From NCBI GenBank assembly GCA_026705025.1, contig JAPPBN010000045.1, positions 1 to 64,000 of the forward strand: a DNA stretch of 64,000 nucleotides, in the 5' to 3' direction. The notes under the pieces are model-generated. The model did not search any database. It saw only the letters and a program-made list of their open reading frames with translations, and was not told where the DNA came from. This document shows, one piece after another, positions 1-11,197 of this stretch. Made by a program: the position numbers and the translations under genes. Positions within the stretch are counted from its first letter, which is position 1. Every line of letters starts with the position of its first letter. The stretch is from Bin125 sp026705025 (GTDB lineage: Bacteria > Chloroflexota > Dehalococcoidia > Bin125).

Positions 1-311
1 AGCTGGGTCTCCTGGGCGTCGCGGGCGCGGAGGTAGTCGACCGGGGTGAGGCGGCTGGCATTGCGGGAGACGTCATCGTTCTTGATCGCGCGGGTGAGCC
101 GGACCTGGAGCAGCTGGAGCGATTCGAGCAGGAGGTCGTCGGCTGAGGCGGCGGCGATCGTGGCCCAGTGGGTCTGGGCGAGCTTGAGATCGGCGCGCAC
201 CGTGGCGACGGAGATGTTGAGCTTCTCGGCGATCTGGCGCAGGGTGTGTCCTAGCTGGCGGAGGTGGTGGGCGCGCATGATGCGTCGGCGGCGTTTGGGC
301 GGGATGAACAT
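1..311 (-). CDS. Helix-turn-helix protein, partial
   Basis: The reading frame opens with an ATG at 311 (preceded by GAAAGG about 11 bases upstream) and runs off the left edge, giving 103 residues without a stop. The N-terminus is very basic (four Arg after a Lys, near residues 6-10). A helix-turn-helix follows at about residues 18-40, reading RQIAEKLNISVATVRADLK, typical of DNA-binding segments of phage, transposon or terminase-small-subunit-like proteins. The rest is helical and Leu/Ala/Asp-rich. The missing C-terminus prevents a family assignment. It is separated from hemW by 168 bases that contain a REP-like palindrome. No partner gene is visible. Confidence 0.6.
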   Translation of the reverse strand, partial: MFIPPKRRRRIMRAHHLRQLGHTLRQIAEKLNISVATVRADLKLAQTHWATIAAASADDLLLESLQLLQVRLTRAIKNDDVSRNASRLTPVDYLRARDAQETQ

Positions 312-401
312 GGCTGGGGCCTTTCACAGAACGGAACGAACGTTCTGGTCACTGTAGCGAAAGGATGTTCGGTGTTGGTGTGTCGTGGGAGACGGAGGGG
401 C

Positions 402-456
402 CCTCACTCCAACCCCCGCCTTCGCGGGGGCAGGCTCTCTCCCAGAGGGAGAGGGA
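402..456 (-). repeat. REP-like palindrome, long variant
   Basis: On the minus strand this reads CCCTCTCCCTCTGGGAGAG followed by a GC hairpin and then GGAGTGAGGGC. It has the same two ends as the copies at 15250, 53855 and 54921, but carries an extra hairpin insert of about 20 bases (CCCCCGCGAAGGCGGGGG). It fills most of the gap between the partial HTH gene and hemW. Confidence 0.6.
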
Positions 457-479
457 GTCGGAAGCGGGGCTTGTTGTCG

Positions 480-1661
480 CTAGGGATTCACGGTTTCGAG
501 CAGCCGGACGAAGACCTCGTTGGCTACTGCATGGCCTCTCCTGGTCAGGAGGATTCGACCCTCCTGGCGCTGGGCGAGGGCGTTGTCGACTGCCCAGTCG
601 AGGATGGGGCGGATCTGCTGGTAGGCGGGGGGGAGGCTGGTCTCGTCAACGCCTTCCGTGAGCCGGAGCCCGGAGGTGAGCGTGTCGATGACGTTCTCCA
701 GCTCGTCGACTCGCTCGGCGCCGGCGATTGCGGGTGAGGGGAGCCCCTCGGTTCCCGGGGATGTCGGTTCCTCGCTGCGAAGTCGATCGATGTAGACGCG
801 CGGGCTGCGCACGACGTTGAATCGCAATCCGTCGATGAATCCGTGGGCTCCCGGTCCAATGGCCGCGTACTCCTGGTTGCGCCAATAGATCAAGTTGTGC
901 CGGCAGCTGAGGCCTTTGCGGGCGTAGTTGCTGGTCTCGTACTGCTCGAAGCCCGCCTGGACCAGTCGTTCAGCGGTCCAATCGGCGATCTCTGCGACGT
1001 AGTCCGGGTTCGCTTCGACGACCTGCCCGGAGGCGACTCTGGCGGCCAGCGGCGTTCCCTCTTCGACGGTCAGCGCGTAGCAGGAGATGTGGTCGGGTCC
1101 GCCGCCGGACCAGGTCAGGACTTGTTCGAGCGTCGATTGCCAGGTCGCCAGCGACTGGCCGGGCAAGCCGTAGATCAGGTCAAGGTTGACGTTGCCGAAT
1201 CCCGCCGAGCGAATCTCGGCGAAGGCCGCCTCGGCTCGCTCGGCGCTGTGGATGCGGTCGAGGAAGACCAGTTCACTGGAGTCGAGTGATTGCACGCCCA
1301 TCGAGATTCGATTGACTCCCGCTGCCCGATAGAACCGCAGGCGTTCGGGTTGCACACTCTCCGGGTTGGCTTCCAGGGTGATCTCCACATCAGGCGAGAG
1401 GCTGAGACCGGCTCTGATCGTGTCGAGGATTCGCCCAATCGACTCGCCCGGCAGCAGGCTGGGCGTGCCTCCTCCGATGAAGACGGTCGAGATTTCGCGC
1501 CCACGCAATCGTGGGGTCCAGAGTGACAGTTCGGTTAGAGCCGCGGCCTCCCACTCGGTCTGCATGTCGTCGATGCCTGCGAAAGAGTTGAAGTCGCAAT
1601 ACGAGCATTTGACCGTACAAAACGGGACGTGGATGTAGAGCCCGAGCGGCGTGTCGTGCAT
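480..1661 (-). CDS. hemW: Radical SAM heme chaperone HemW
   Basis: This is a 393-residue radical SAM protein, the usual HemW length. The N-terminus carries the family pattern YIHVPFCTVKCSYCDF, with the CX3CX2C cluster ligands at C15, C19 and C22. The SAM-binding GGGTPS is near residue 65, and the HemW-type stretch NLIYWRNQEYAAIGPGAHG is in the second half, followed by a winged-helix-like C-terminus. HemW binds heme and helps insert it into respiratory enzymes; it was formerly misnamed as a coproporphyrinogen III oxidase (HemN). The gene is divergent from aspS with about 95 bases between the starts. No heme-biosynthesis neighbours are present, so the role rests on sequence alone. Confidence 0.9.
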   Translation of the reverse strand: MHDTPLGLYIHVPFCTVKCSYCDFNSFAGIDDMQTEWEAAALTELSLWTPRLRGREISTVFIGGGTPSLLPGESIGRILDTIRAGLSLSPDVEITLEANPESVQPERLRFYRAAGVNRISMGVQSLDSSELVFLDRIHSAERAEAAFAEIRSAGFGNVNLDLIYGLPGQSLATWQSTLEQVLTWSGGGPDHISCYALTVEEGTPLAARVASGQVVEANPDYVAEIADWTAERLVQAGFEQYETSNYARKGLSCRHNLIYWRNQEYAAIGPGAHGFIDGLRFNVVRSPRVYIDRLRSEEPTSPGTEGLPSPAIAGAERVDELENVIDTLTSGLRLTEGVDETSLPPAYQQIRPILDWAVDNALAQRQEGRILLTRRGHAVANEVFVRLLETVNP

Positions 1662-1756
1662 ACGTCGAGTCTATGAGTCTGCCTGAGTGTTGGAACTGAT
1701 TGCCCGCGTGCGGACTTGCTGACACAGTGGACAGGATCAGATGGTTGGAGGGCGTG

Positions 1757-3559
<1,803 letters not shown>

Positions 3560-3628
3560 TAATCTTCGATTGATATACGCGGCAAGGGCGTTATGGGTGA
3601 TTACAGGAAGTAGCAGGCTGGAGCCGTG

Positions 3629-5425
3629 ATGGTTGACCGAATCGCGCGAGAGCTCAGAGGCACGGCGGCGCTGAAACTCCTGATCATCGGACTGTTGCTT
3701 ACTGTCGGGATCGGCCTGGCAGCGTGTGGTGGGGACGATGGGCAGCCGGAACAGGACGCGCAGTCGCAAGCCACGCAGCGGGCGGAGCGCGAGCAGGACG
3801 ACCAGGCCGGGCAGCAAGAGGTCACGCGGCAAGAACGTCAGGCCACGATTCAGCAGGAACAACAGCAGCAAGCCGGCGCGGCTCAGGCCGAAGCCGGTGA
3901 TGCTGCGCCAGTCGCCCCTCGCGAACGTGGTGAGTTCCGGATCGCCAGAGCAGAGCCGATCAACCTTGATCCGGCTCAGATCACCGATGTGTCGTCGGCG
4001 GTGATCGCGGTCGAGATCTTCGGTGGACTGTTGGTGCTGGATCGCGATCTGCGGATCGCGCCCGACCTGGCGGAATCGGTTCCCAGCCCGACGCTCAATG
4101 ACGATGGCACCGTCACGTACCGATTCACCATCCGGCGCAACGCGACGTTCCACGACGGCAAGCCGATTCGGGCTCAGGACTTCAAGTGGACGCTTGAGCG
4201 CAACCTGCATCCTGAGACGCTGTCACCAACCGCGCCTGATTTCCTGGGGGACATTGTCGGGGCTGCCGAGTATGTCCGCGAGCGGGTTGATGAAGTTGTG
4301 GGCATCCAGGTCGTCGACGAGTACACGCTCGACATCACGATTCTGCAGGCGACGCCGGTGTTCCTCTACAAGCTGACCTATCCCACTGCATACGTTCTCG
4401 ATCGGGACCAGGTTGAGGCGGATCCTGAGCGCTGGGCGCTCAATCCCAACGGGAGCGGACCGTTCAGGCTGACTGAGTGGCAGCTCGGCGAAGGTCTCAC
4501 GCTGGAACGGTTTGACGACTACCACCTCGAACCGGCCCAGGTGGCGAAGGTCTCCGTTCGATTCGCCGGCGGATCGGTGGAGCAATTCGAGAACGACGAA
4601 CTCGACCAGGCATTCGTCGGGATCAACGACATTGAGCGGGTGCGCGATCCTGCGAACGAGTTGAACTCGCAGTACGTGACGCGATCCGAGCTCTCCATCT
4701 TCTACCTCGCATTCAACGTCTCCACGCCGCCGTTCGACGATGTGAACGTCCGGCTCGCGCTGGCACATGCGATCGACAAGACCACGATCACGCAGGAGGT
4801 CCAGGCCGACCTGCTGATCCAGGCGCGCCAGATTGTCCCGCCAGGGCTCGCGGCCCACGACGCCGACTATCCCGGCCTCGTCTTCGACCCGGAGCTGGCG
4901 CAGGAGTATCTTGCCGCGTCGCGATACGCGGGCACGACGACGCTGGAGGACATCCGCCTGACGATCTCCGGGGCCGGCGCCACGCCGGGACCGAGCATCG
5001 AGGCGATCCAGGACATGTGGCGACAGCATCTGGGCCTCGAGGTCGACATCCAGCAGGTCGAGTTCGCCAGCTTCATCTCCGACATCGACCGTGGCCTGTA
5101 CGGATTCTTCTCGCTGGGCTGGAGCCTCGACTATCCCGATCCGCACAACGTGCTCGATTACAAGTTCTACAGCGCCTCGCTGGGGAACGATGTGCAACTC
5201 GACGATGAGGCGATCGACGCGCTCCTCGAAGAGGCTCGTTACTCGTTCGACCAGGAGGTGCGGACGAGCCTCTACCGGCAGGTCGACAACATGCTGGTCG
5301 AGCAGGCGATCTGGATTCCGCTGTACTACTCGGTGGCTCACGAGCTGGTCAAACCGTACGTGCAGAACTACGAACCGACGCGAATGGTGATTCCCCACCT
5401 GCGCTTCGTCAGCATCGAGGAATAG
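3629..5425 (+). CDS. Oligopeptide-type ABC substrate-binding lipoprotein
   Basis: A family 5 extracellular solute-binding protein of the DppA/OppA type, 598 residues. The N-terminus is a lipoprotein signal with hydrophobic residues 15-32 and the lipobox LAAC at C33, so it should be tethered to the membrane. Residues about 36-95 form a Gln/Glu-rich linker, followed by the binding domain (typical starts such as RIARAEPINLDPAQITD, and YRFTIRRNATFHDGKPI near residue 170). The ATG at 3629 follows a GGAG; a GTG lies directly before it. Two permease genes follow (5474, 6457). No ATPase gene is present, so ATPases must be supplied elsewhere. The substrate is probably a peptide or another small polar compound. 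Confidence 0.85.
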   Translation: MVDRIARELRGTAALKLLIIGLLLTVGIGLAACGGDDGQPEQDAQSQATQRAEREQDDQAGQQEVTRQERQATIQQEQQQQAGAAQAEAGDAAPVAPRERGEFRIARAEPINLDPAQITDVSSAVIAVEIFGGLLVLDRDLRIAPDLAESVPSPTLNDDGTVTYRFTIRRNATFHDGKPIRAQDFKWTLERNLHPETLSPTAPDFLGDIVGAAEYVRERVDEVVGIQVVDEYTLDITILQATPVFLYKLTYPTAYVLDRDQVEADPERWALNPNGSGPFRLTEWQLGEGLTLERFDDYHLEPAQVAKVSVRFAGGSVEQFENDELDQAFVGINDIERVRDPANELNSQYVTRSELSIFYLAFNVSTPPFDDVNVRLALAHAIDKTTITQEVQADLLIQARQIVPPGLAAHDADYPGLVFDPELAQEYLAASRYAGTTTLEDIRLTISGAGATPGPSIEAIQDMWRQHLGLEVDIQQVEFASFISDIDRGLYGFFSLGWSLDYPDPHNVLDYKFYSASLGNDVQLDDEAIDALLEEARYSFDQEVRTSLYRQVDNMLVEQAIWIPLYYSVAHELVKPYVQNYEPTRMVIPHLRFVSIEE

Positions 5426-5473
5426 GGTCGGCGGCGACCTCGACGCCCACTCAATAGTTAGTGGGGGCGATTC

Positions 5474-6460
5474 ATGGCATCAGGCGCTATCCCGCTCCTG
5501 ATTCGACGAATGCTCCTGGTGCCAATTCTGGTGTTCGCGGTCATGGCGCTGTCGTATGCGCTCACCCATGCCGCACCGGGCGACCCCGTCAAAATCATCG
5601 CCGGCGCCCGCGACATCGAGCCGGAGCGCGCTCAGCAGATCCGTGAAGAATTCGGACTCGAAGGCAACTACGTTGAACGATTCGCTCGCTACGTCTGGGG
5701 CGTTGTGTCTCGCGGGGATCTCGGGCCGTCGTACTACTACCGGTCTCCGGTGCGCTCGGTGCAGGAGCTGCTTGGCGAACGAATCTGGGTCTCTGCGCAG
5801 ATCAATCTGATTGTCATGGGCCTGGTCTTCGGCCTGGGAATCCCATTAGGGGTGTATGCAGCCGTTCACCGCGGGCGTTGGCAAGATCCCGCGTTGATCG
5901 CCGCGCTCAAGGTCTTCGATTCCATCCCTTCGCCGATCTTCATCGTATTGATCGCCGTCCTGATGGTGAACGGGCTCGCGGGATTCTTCAACTTCCTGGG
6001 CTTCAATGTGCCCAACGTGTGGACGCCCGGCGACCCGGCCTCGTACATCATTCCTGTGCTGGCGTTGACGTTGCCGTCGATCGGAGGCATGGCGCGGTTT
6101 GTCAGAGTCAGCGCGCTCTCCACGATGGACGATGACTACGTCCGGACCGCCAGAGCCAAGGGGCTCACGGAGCGGAGCATCCTGTACGGCCACGTTTTGC
6201 GAAACGCGATGCTGCCGTTGTCCACGGTGTTCGGACTCTCAATCGTGGGAATCATCGGTGGTTCGATCATCATTGAAACCGCTTACGGGGTCCCGGGCGT
6301 CGGGCAGTTCGTGTTCCAGTCGATCACGCAACGGGACTTCAACGTCATCCTCGGTTTCACCCTGTTGACCGCCACACTGTTCATCGTCGTCAATGCTCTG
6401 ATTGATGTGCTCTACATCTTTATCGATCCGCGTATCCGCTTCACGGCCCGATTCTCATGA
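5474..6460 (+). CDS. ABC transporter permease, DppB type
   Basis: The 328-residue product has the DppB/OppB layout: an N-terminal membrane segment (residues 7-27), a short periplasmic region, then five more membrane segments. The cytoplasmic EAA loop that contacts the ATPase reads DDYVRTARAKGLTERSI. The C-terminus DPRIRF is typical. It would form half of the membrane channel together with the next gene, whose ATG overlaps this stop as ATGA. The gene lies 48 bases after the binding-protein gene, consistent with one transcript. Confidence 0.9.
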   Translation: MASGAIPLLIRRMLLVPILVFAVMALSYALTHAAPGDPVKIIAGARDIEPERAQQIREEFGLEGNYVERFARYVWGVVSRGDLGPSYYYRSPVRSVQELLGERIWVSAQINLIVMGLVFGLGIPLGVYAAVHRGRWQDPALIAALKVFDSIPSPIFIVLIAVLMVNGLAGFFNFLGFNVPNVWTPGDPASYIIPVLALTLPSIGGMARFVRVSALSTMDDDYVRTARAKGLTERSILYGHVLRNAMLPLSTVFGLSIVGIIGGSIIIETAYGVPGVGQFVFQSITQRDFNVILGFTLLTATLFIVVNALIDVLYIFIDPRIRFTARFS

Positions 6461-7623
6461 CGACCAGAGCTGAAATTCAGCCGCAGTGGGCAATGCCCGA
6501 GAAGTCAGAGTCCCCGTGGATGCGTGCACTGCGCGCCATCCTGCGCAAGAAGATCGCGGTTGTCTGCATTGCCGTCATCATCGTGCTCTACGGGGCTGGG
6601 GCCTACACCATGCTCGACGCGTTCGGCGTCGACATTGGTCTGCAGGACCCTACTCAGTCCAATCTGAGTCAGCGGCGCTCGATCAGGGCGGTGGACGGGG
6701 CGCCGGAAACCCTGGGCGCATTTACGCAACGACTCGATGTCAAGATCGCGACAATCGCACAGCTGAATCCTGAGATTGTTGACGAGTACGGACCGCTGAC
6801 TACCGAGACGATTCTGCCCGCTCGAACGGAACTGGTCTTGAGTGAGGATGAGACCCTTCAAGGGCCATCTTCGCGGCATTGGTTCGGTACCGACCGAAAT
6901 GGGCGCGATGCCTTCGCACGGGCGATGTTCTCGCTTCGCACGACGCTGATCATCAGCGTGATCTCTGTTTTGTTCGGGAATCTCTTTCTTGGTTTGGGTC
7001 TTGGATTGCTGGCCGGTTATCGAGGAGGGCTGGTCGATCAGATCATCATGCGCATCGGCGATGTCATGCTGGCAATGCCGGGTCTGTTGTTCCTGATCGT
7101 GATCGTCGCAGTGTTTCGGGATCAGTGGGAGGAGTGGTTCCGGACCATTGAGGATGCGACCGGCATGGGCTGGTTGATTGCGCAGGGAGTTGACGATTAC
7201 GTGTTGATCGTGTTCGCTACCTCGCTCGTCGGCTGGGCCGGATCGGCGAGGTTCTATCGCGCGCAGGTGCTGGCGCTTCGAGAGTCGGACTACATTCTGG
7301 CGGCCGAGACCATCGGTGCACGAACGCCGCGAGTGCTGATCAGGCATTTGTTTCCAGGAATCCTGCCCTGGTTCATTGTTGGCTTCAGCGCCTCACTCGG
7401 CGAGATCGCCGGGGCGGAGGTTGTTCTGACCTGGCTCGGCATCGGCATCACGCCGCCGACTCCGTCATTCGGCATCATGGTCGAGAATGCGGGCGGACGC
7501 ACGACATTCCTGCTCTATCCCTGGTTGCTGCTCGCGCCGTTCTTCTTTCTCCTGGCGCTGATGCTCGCGTTCAACCTGCTGGGGGACGCGATTAACGATG
7601 TGCTCAATCCTCGCGGGCGATAG
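6457..7623 (+). CDS. ABC transporter permease, DppC type, with LysM-like insert
   Basis: A DppC/OppC-type permease of 388 residues, longer than the usual 280-320. It has a first membrane helix at about 33-50, then the family motif HWFGTDRNGRD at 141-151, and five membrane segments with an EAA loop near YILAAETIGARTPRVLIRH. The loop between helix 1 and the GTDRNGRD motif is unusually long. Residues about 84-128 resemble a LysM fold: ETLGAFTQRLDVKIATIA, then QLNPEI, and ending ILPARTELVL. LysM domains bind N-acetylglucosamine-containing glycans, so this extracytoplasmic insert could dock the transporter to a glycan or the envelope. The LysM call is by eye. Start and stop overlap with the upstream permease. 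Confidence 0.85.
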   Translation: MTTRAEIQPQWAMPEKSESPWMRALRAILRKKIAVVCIAVIIVLYGAGAYTMLDAFGVDIGLQDPTQSNLSQRRSIRAVDGAPETLGAFTQRLDVKIATIAQLNPEIVDEYGPLTTETILPARTELVLSEDETLQGPSSRHWFGTDRNGRDAFARAMFSLRTTLIISVISVLFGNLFLGLGLGLLAGYRGGLVDQIIMRIGDVMLAMPGLLFLIVIVAVFRDQWEEWFRTIEDATGMGWLIAQGVDDYVLIVFATSLVGWAGSARFYRAQVLALRESDYILAAETIGARTPRVLIRHLFPGILPWFIVGFSASLGEIAGAEVVLTWLGIGITPPTPSFGIMVENAGGRTTFLLYPWLLLAPFFFLLALMLAFNLLGDAINDVLNPRGR

Positions 7624-7686
7624 CTGGATGCGCTGATATGCTCAGCCGCAGCTATGCCCGAGTCCCTGGTCCATGAAGGTTGACCG

Positions 7687-9081
7687 ATGAAAGTTTCCTC
7701 TGAACGCATCCCCGAGGCGCAGATGCTGCTCGAAATCGAGCTCGATGACGCCCGTGTCAAGAAGTCGCTCGACCAGGCCGCCCGGCGTCTCTCGCAGCGC
7801 TTCCGCATCCCCGGCTTTCGCCAGGGCAAGGCGCCGCGCCGCGTCGTCGAGAGCGCGCTCGGCGCCGACATGGTGTTCGAAGAGGCGGCCGAGCGGTTGA
7901 TTCCGCAGGCGCTGACCGAGGCGCTTGAGCAGGAGGAACTCGATCCGGTCGCACAGCCCAGCATCGAGATCACTGGCCGAGAACCGGTCACGTTCACGGC
8001 GACGGTCCCTCTGACCCCCGAGGTGGAGCTGGGCGACTACCGCAGCATCTCAATCGCCAAGCCGGAGAGTGAGTTCTCCGAGGAAATGGTTGAAGAGCGG
8101 CTGCTGGAGCTACGCCGCCAACATGCGCTCCTGGAACCGGTTGAGCGCGAGCCCGAACTCGATGATCGAGTCACCGCCGACGTGCGCGCTGAAGTCGATG
8201 GCGAACAGATCCTGGATCAGCCTGGCGCAGAGTTTCATCTCCGCGAAGGCGCCGTCATCGGCGTCCCCGGATTGAGCGAGAAGCTGGTCGGCGTGGCGGT
8301 CGGCGAAGAACACTCGATTCCGATCGATGTGGACGAGGACTGGGACGACGAGGAGGTCGCCGGCAAGACCGTGGTCTTCACCGTCACGATTCACGACGTC
8401 AAGTCGGAGGAACTGCCGGAGGCGGACGACGATTTCGCGATGGAGGTCTCGGAAGAGTTCGAGACGTTCTCTGAGCTACGCGAGCGTGTGGAGTCGGGAC
8501 TTCGGGAGCAGACCGAACGACAAGCGGACGAACAGTTCAGCCAGGCAGTGATGCAGGCTGCTGTGGACCGCGCCACCCTCGAGTATCCGCCGGCGCTGGT
8601 CGAGCACGAGATCGAGCACATGCGCCAGGACTTCGCGCGTCAGATGGGACAGGATCCGGCGACGTTCCTGCGCGACGGCGGCGAGCAAGGCGAACAGCTG
8701 ATGGCCAGTTTCCGCACACAGGCCAATGAGCGAGTGATCAACACCCTGGTGCTGCAGAACATCAGTGAGGCCGAGGACATCCAGGTGCTGGATGAAGAAG
8801 TCACCGCCGACCTCGAGCAAATGCTCGCCGGCATGCCGACACAGGATCCCGAGCAAACCGGGCAGATGCTCGAAGACGAGGGCATCCGCGCCAACGTCCA
8901 GGCGCGACTCGTGCGCGAGCGGACCGTCGAGCGTCTGCAACAGATCGCCCTGACGAATCACGCTGCGGGCGTCTCTGATGACGTAATCGAAGAGGAAGAC
9001 GAACTGCCCGAGGAAGAAGAGGAAGACCCCACAGAGGTGACTGAGGAAATCGCTGAAGAAGAAGCGCAGGCCGACGAATAA
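7687..9081 (+). CDS. tig: Trigger factor
   Basis: A ribosome-associated chaperone and peptidyl-prolyl isomerase of 464 residues. The ribosome-binding signature GFRQGKAP is in the N-terminal domain (about residue 45). A degenerate FKBP-type domain occupies roughly residues 150-240, and a helical chaperone domain follows. The C-terminus is a very acidic tail of about 35 residues rich in Glu and Asp, longer than in E. coli. It precedes clpP and clpX, the conserved tig-clpP-clpX order, separated by 98 bases that probably hold the clpP promoter. Confidence 0.93.
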   Translation: MKVSSERIPEAQMLLEIELDDARVKKSLDQAARRLSQRFRIPGFRQGKAPRRVVESALGADMVFEEAAERLIPQALTEALEQEELDPVAQPSIEITGREPVTFTATVPLTPEVELGDYRSISIAKPESEFSEEMVEERLLELRRQHALLEPVEREPELDDRVTADVRAEVDGEQILDQPGAEFHLREGAVIGVPGLSEKLVGVAVGEEHSIPIDVDEDWDDEEVAGKTVVFTVTIHDVKSEELPEADDDFAMEVSEEFETFSELRERVESGLREQTERQADEQFSQAVMQAAVDRATLEYPPALVEHEIEHMRQDFARQMGQDPATFLRDGGEQGEQLMASFRTQANERVINTLVLQNISEAEDIQVLDEEVTADLEQMLAGMPTQDPEQTGQMLEDEGIRANVQARLVRERTVERLQQIALTNHAAGVSDDVIEEEDELPEEEEEDPTEVTEEIAEEEAQADE

Positions 9082-9179
9082 TCGCCGCTGATATGCCAGC
9101 GACTTCTGTCCGCTGATGTGTGCTGCGTAACCGTGCGTTTACGAATCGTGATTACACTTAACCCGCGAAGGAGGGCTCC

Positions 9180-9812
9180 ATGACCCTGACCCGTCCCAGC
9201 GACATCATCCCGATGGTGGTCGAGACGACCAACCGCGGCGAACGCGCATACGACATCTACTCCCTGCTCCTGCGTGAGCGCATCATTTTCCTCGGCACGC
9301 CGATCGACGATCAGATCGCAAACGTGATCGTTGCTCAGTTGCTCTACCTGGACCGTGAGGACCCGGACCGCGACATCCAGCTGTACGTCAACTCTCCCGG
9401 AGGCGTGATCACCGCCGGTCTGGCGATCTACGACACGATGCAGCTGATCAAGGCGGACGTATCCACGATCTGTGTGGGTATGTCAGCCTCGATGGGCACG
9501 GTGCTGCTCTCGGCCGGGGCATCGGGCAAGCGCTTCGCGCTACCGCACGCCACGATTCACATGCACCAGGCGCTGGGCGGCGCGCGCGGTCAGGCGTCGG
9601 ACATCGAGATTGCCGCCCGCGAGATCCTGCGCAACAACGAGACGATCCGGGAGATTCTCGCCAAACACACCGGACAACCACTCGACCGCATTGCGGCCGA
9701 CACCGATCGCGACTTCTACCTCGACGCCGAACAGGCCCAGGAATACGGTCTGGTGGATTCCGTCCTCTCCAGCGAAGTCGCCGGAGATGCAGCCGCAGCC
9801 GCAGGCGCGTAG
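9180..9812 (+). CDS. clpP: ATP-dependent Clp protease proteolytic subunit
   Basis: The 210-residue serine peptidase subunit. The catalytic Ser is S104 in GMSASMG, the catalytic His is H129 in HATIHMHQALGG, and the Asp lies in DTDRDFYLDAEQA, as in other ClpP proteins. The oxyanion-region sequence NSPGG is at 71-75. Fourteen subunits form a barrel that degrades proteins delivered by ClpX or ClpC. The start is set by a strong AAGGAGGG five bases upstream. It is followed after 56 bases by clpX. Confidence 0.96.
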   Translation: MTLTRPSDIIPMVVETTNRGERAYDIYSLLLRERIIFLGTPIDDQIANVIVAQLLYLDREDPDRDIQLYVNSPGGVITAGLAIYDTMQLIKADVSTICVGMSASMGTVLLSAGASGKRFALPHATIHMHQALGGARGQASDIEIAAREILRNNETIREILAKHTGQPLDRIAADTDRDFYLDAEQAQEYGLVDSVLSSEVAGDAAAAAGA

Positions 9813-9868
9813 CATCTGGACAACCGGCCGGCTCACGTGACTGACGTGCTAGCGAAGGGCATGAGCTG

Positions 9869-11197
9869 ATGAGCAGTGCGCATGGAGGCGGTCGCAGTCA
9901 GTACCACTGTTCGTTCTGCATGAAGGACCAGGCTCAGGTGAGGCGCCTCGTCGCCGGACCGGGCGGCGTGTACATCTGCAACGAATGCGTCGAAGCCTGT
10001 CGGGCGGTCATCCAGGACGAGCAACTCAATTCCGGGCCGCCGCAGCCGCAGCCCTCAGCCAGCCCCCCGCAGACGTTGCCGCCGCTGGGAATCTACGACC
10101 GGCTCTGTGAGCATGTGGTCGGCCAGGACGAGGCCAAGCGCGTCCTCGCTGTCGCCGTCTACAACCACTACAAGCGAATCAACACCGTCGTCGACCCCGA
10201 GGATGAAGTCGAACTCGAGAAAAGCAACATTCTGCTCGTCGGTCCGACCGGCTCCGGCAAGACCCTGCTCGCCTCGACGCTGGCCCGAATTCTCGATGTG
10301 CCATTCTCGATCGCCGACGCCACCGCGCTCACCGAGGCTGGCTACGTCGGTGAAGACGTCGAGAACATCCTGCTTCACCTGATTCAGGCGGCGGATTTCG
10401 ACATCGCCCGCGCCGAGCGCGGGATCATCTACATCGACGAAATCGACAAGATCGCTCGTAAGGCGGACAACCCGTCGATCACCCGCGACGTCTCCGGTGA
10501 AGGCGTCCAACAGGCATTGCTCAAGATCATCGAGGGGACGGTCGCCTCCGTGCCGCCGCAGGGCGGCCGCAAGCATCCCCACCAGGAATTCCTCCAGATC
10601 GACACCAGCAAGATTCTCTTTATCTGCGGCGGCGCCTTCGAGGGTCTCGACCAGGTCATCGACCGCCGCGTCACGACCGGGATTCGCAACATCGGCTTCG
10701 GCTCGGCCAAACGATCGGCCGAGGACCGCGACCATCTCCTGCACCATCTCAGCCACGACGACTTGCAAAAGTACGGTCTGATCCCCGAATTCGTTGGTCG
10801 GCTTCCCGTGGTGGTCACGCTCGACCAACTCGACCAGGCCTCGCTGGTCCGCATCCTGACCGAGCCCAAGAACGCGCTGGTGCGCCAGTACGAGCGCTTC
10901 TTCGATATGGACGGCGTCGAACTCAGCTTCACACCGGAGGCGTTGGAGTCGATTGCCGAACAGGCAATCGCCGAGGCGACCGGCGCGCGCGGTCTGCGCA
11001 CCGTCGTCGAGGATCTCCTGCTGGACGTGATGTTCGAAGTTCCCGGCCGGCCCGAGGTCAAGAAGTGCGTCGTCAACGCCGACACTGTCCGGCGCGGCGA
11101 GCGTCCATTGCTGCTCAACGACCAGGGGCTGGCGGTCGAGTACGAGGCAATCCGTCGCCGCGACGGACGAATGGCGACACGCCAGGAAAGCGCCTGA
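9869..11197 (+). CDS. clpX: ATP-dependent Clp protease ATPase subunit ClpX
   Basis: The AAA+ unfoldase partner of ClpP, 442 residues. The N-terminal zinc-binding domain has four Cys (HCSFC and YICNEC). Walker A is GPTGSGKTLLA and Walker B is GIIYIDEIDKIARK. The RKH-type pore sequence is present in GGRKHPHQEF, and the ClpX IGF loop can be recognised in NIGFGSAKR, which binds ClpP. The stop TGA overlaps the next gene's ATG as TGATG, so tlyA is translationally coupled. GAAGGG nine bases upstream supports the start. Confidence 0.96.
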   Translation: MSSAHGGGRSQYHCSFCMKDQAQVRRLVAGPGGVYICNECVEACRAVIQDEQLNSGPPQPQPSASPPQTLPPLGIYDRLCEHVVGQDEAKRVLAVAVYNHYKRINTVVDPEDEVELEKSNILLVGPTGSGKTLLASTLARILDVPFSIADATALTEAGYVGEDVENILLHLIQAADFDIARAERGIIYIDEIDKIARKADNPSITRDVSGEGVQQALLKIIEGTVASVPPQGGRKHPHQEFLQIDTSKILFICGGAFEGLDQVIDRRVTTGIRNIGFGSAKRSAEDRDHLLHHLSHDDLQKYGLIPEFVGRLPVVVTLDQLDQASLVRILTEPKNALVRQYERFFDMDGVELSFTPEALESIAEQAIAEATGARGLRTVVEDLLLDVMFEVPGRPEVKKCVVNADTVRRGERPLLLNDQGLAVEYEAIRRRDGRMATRQESA

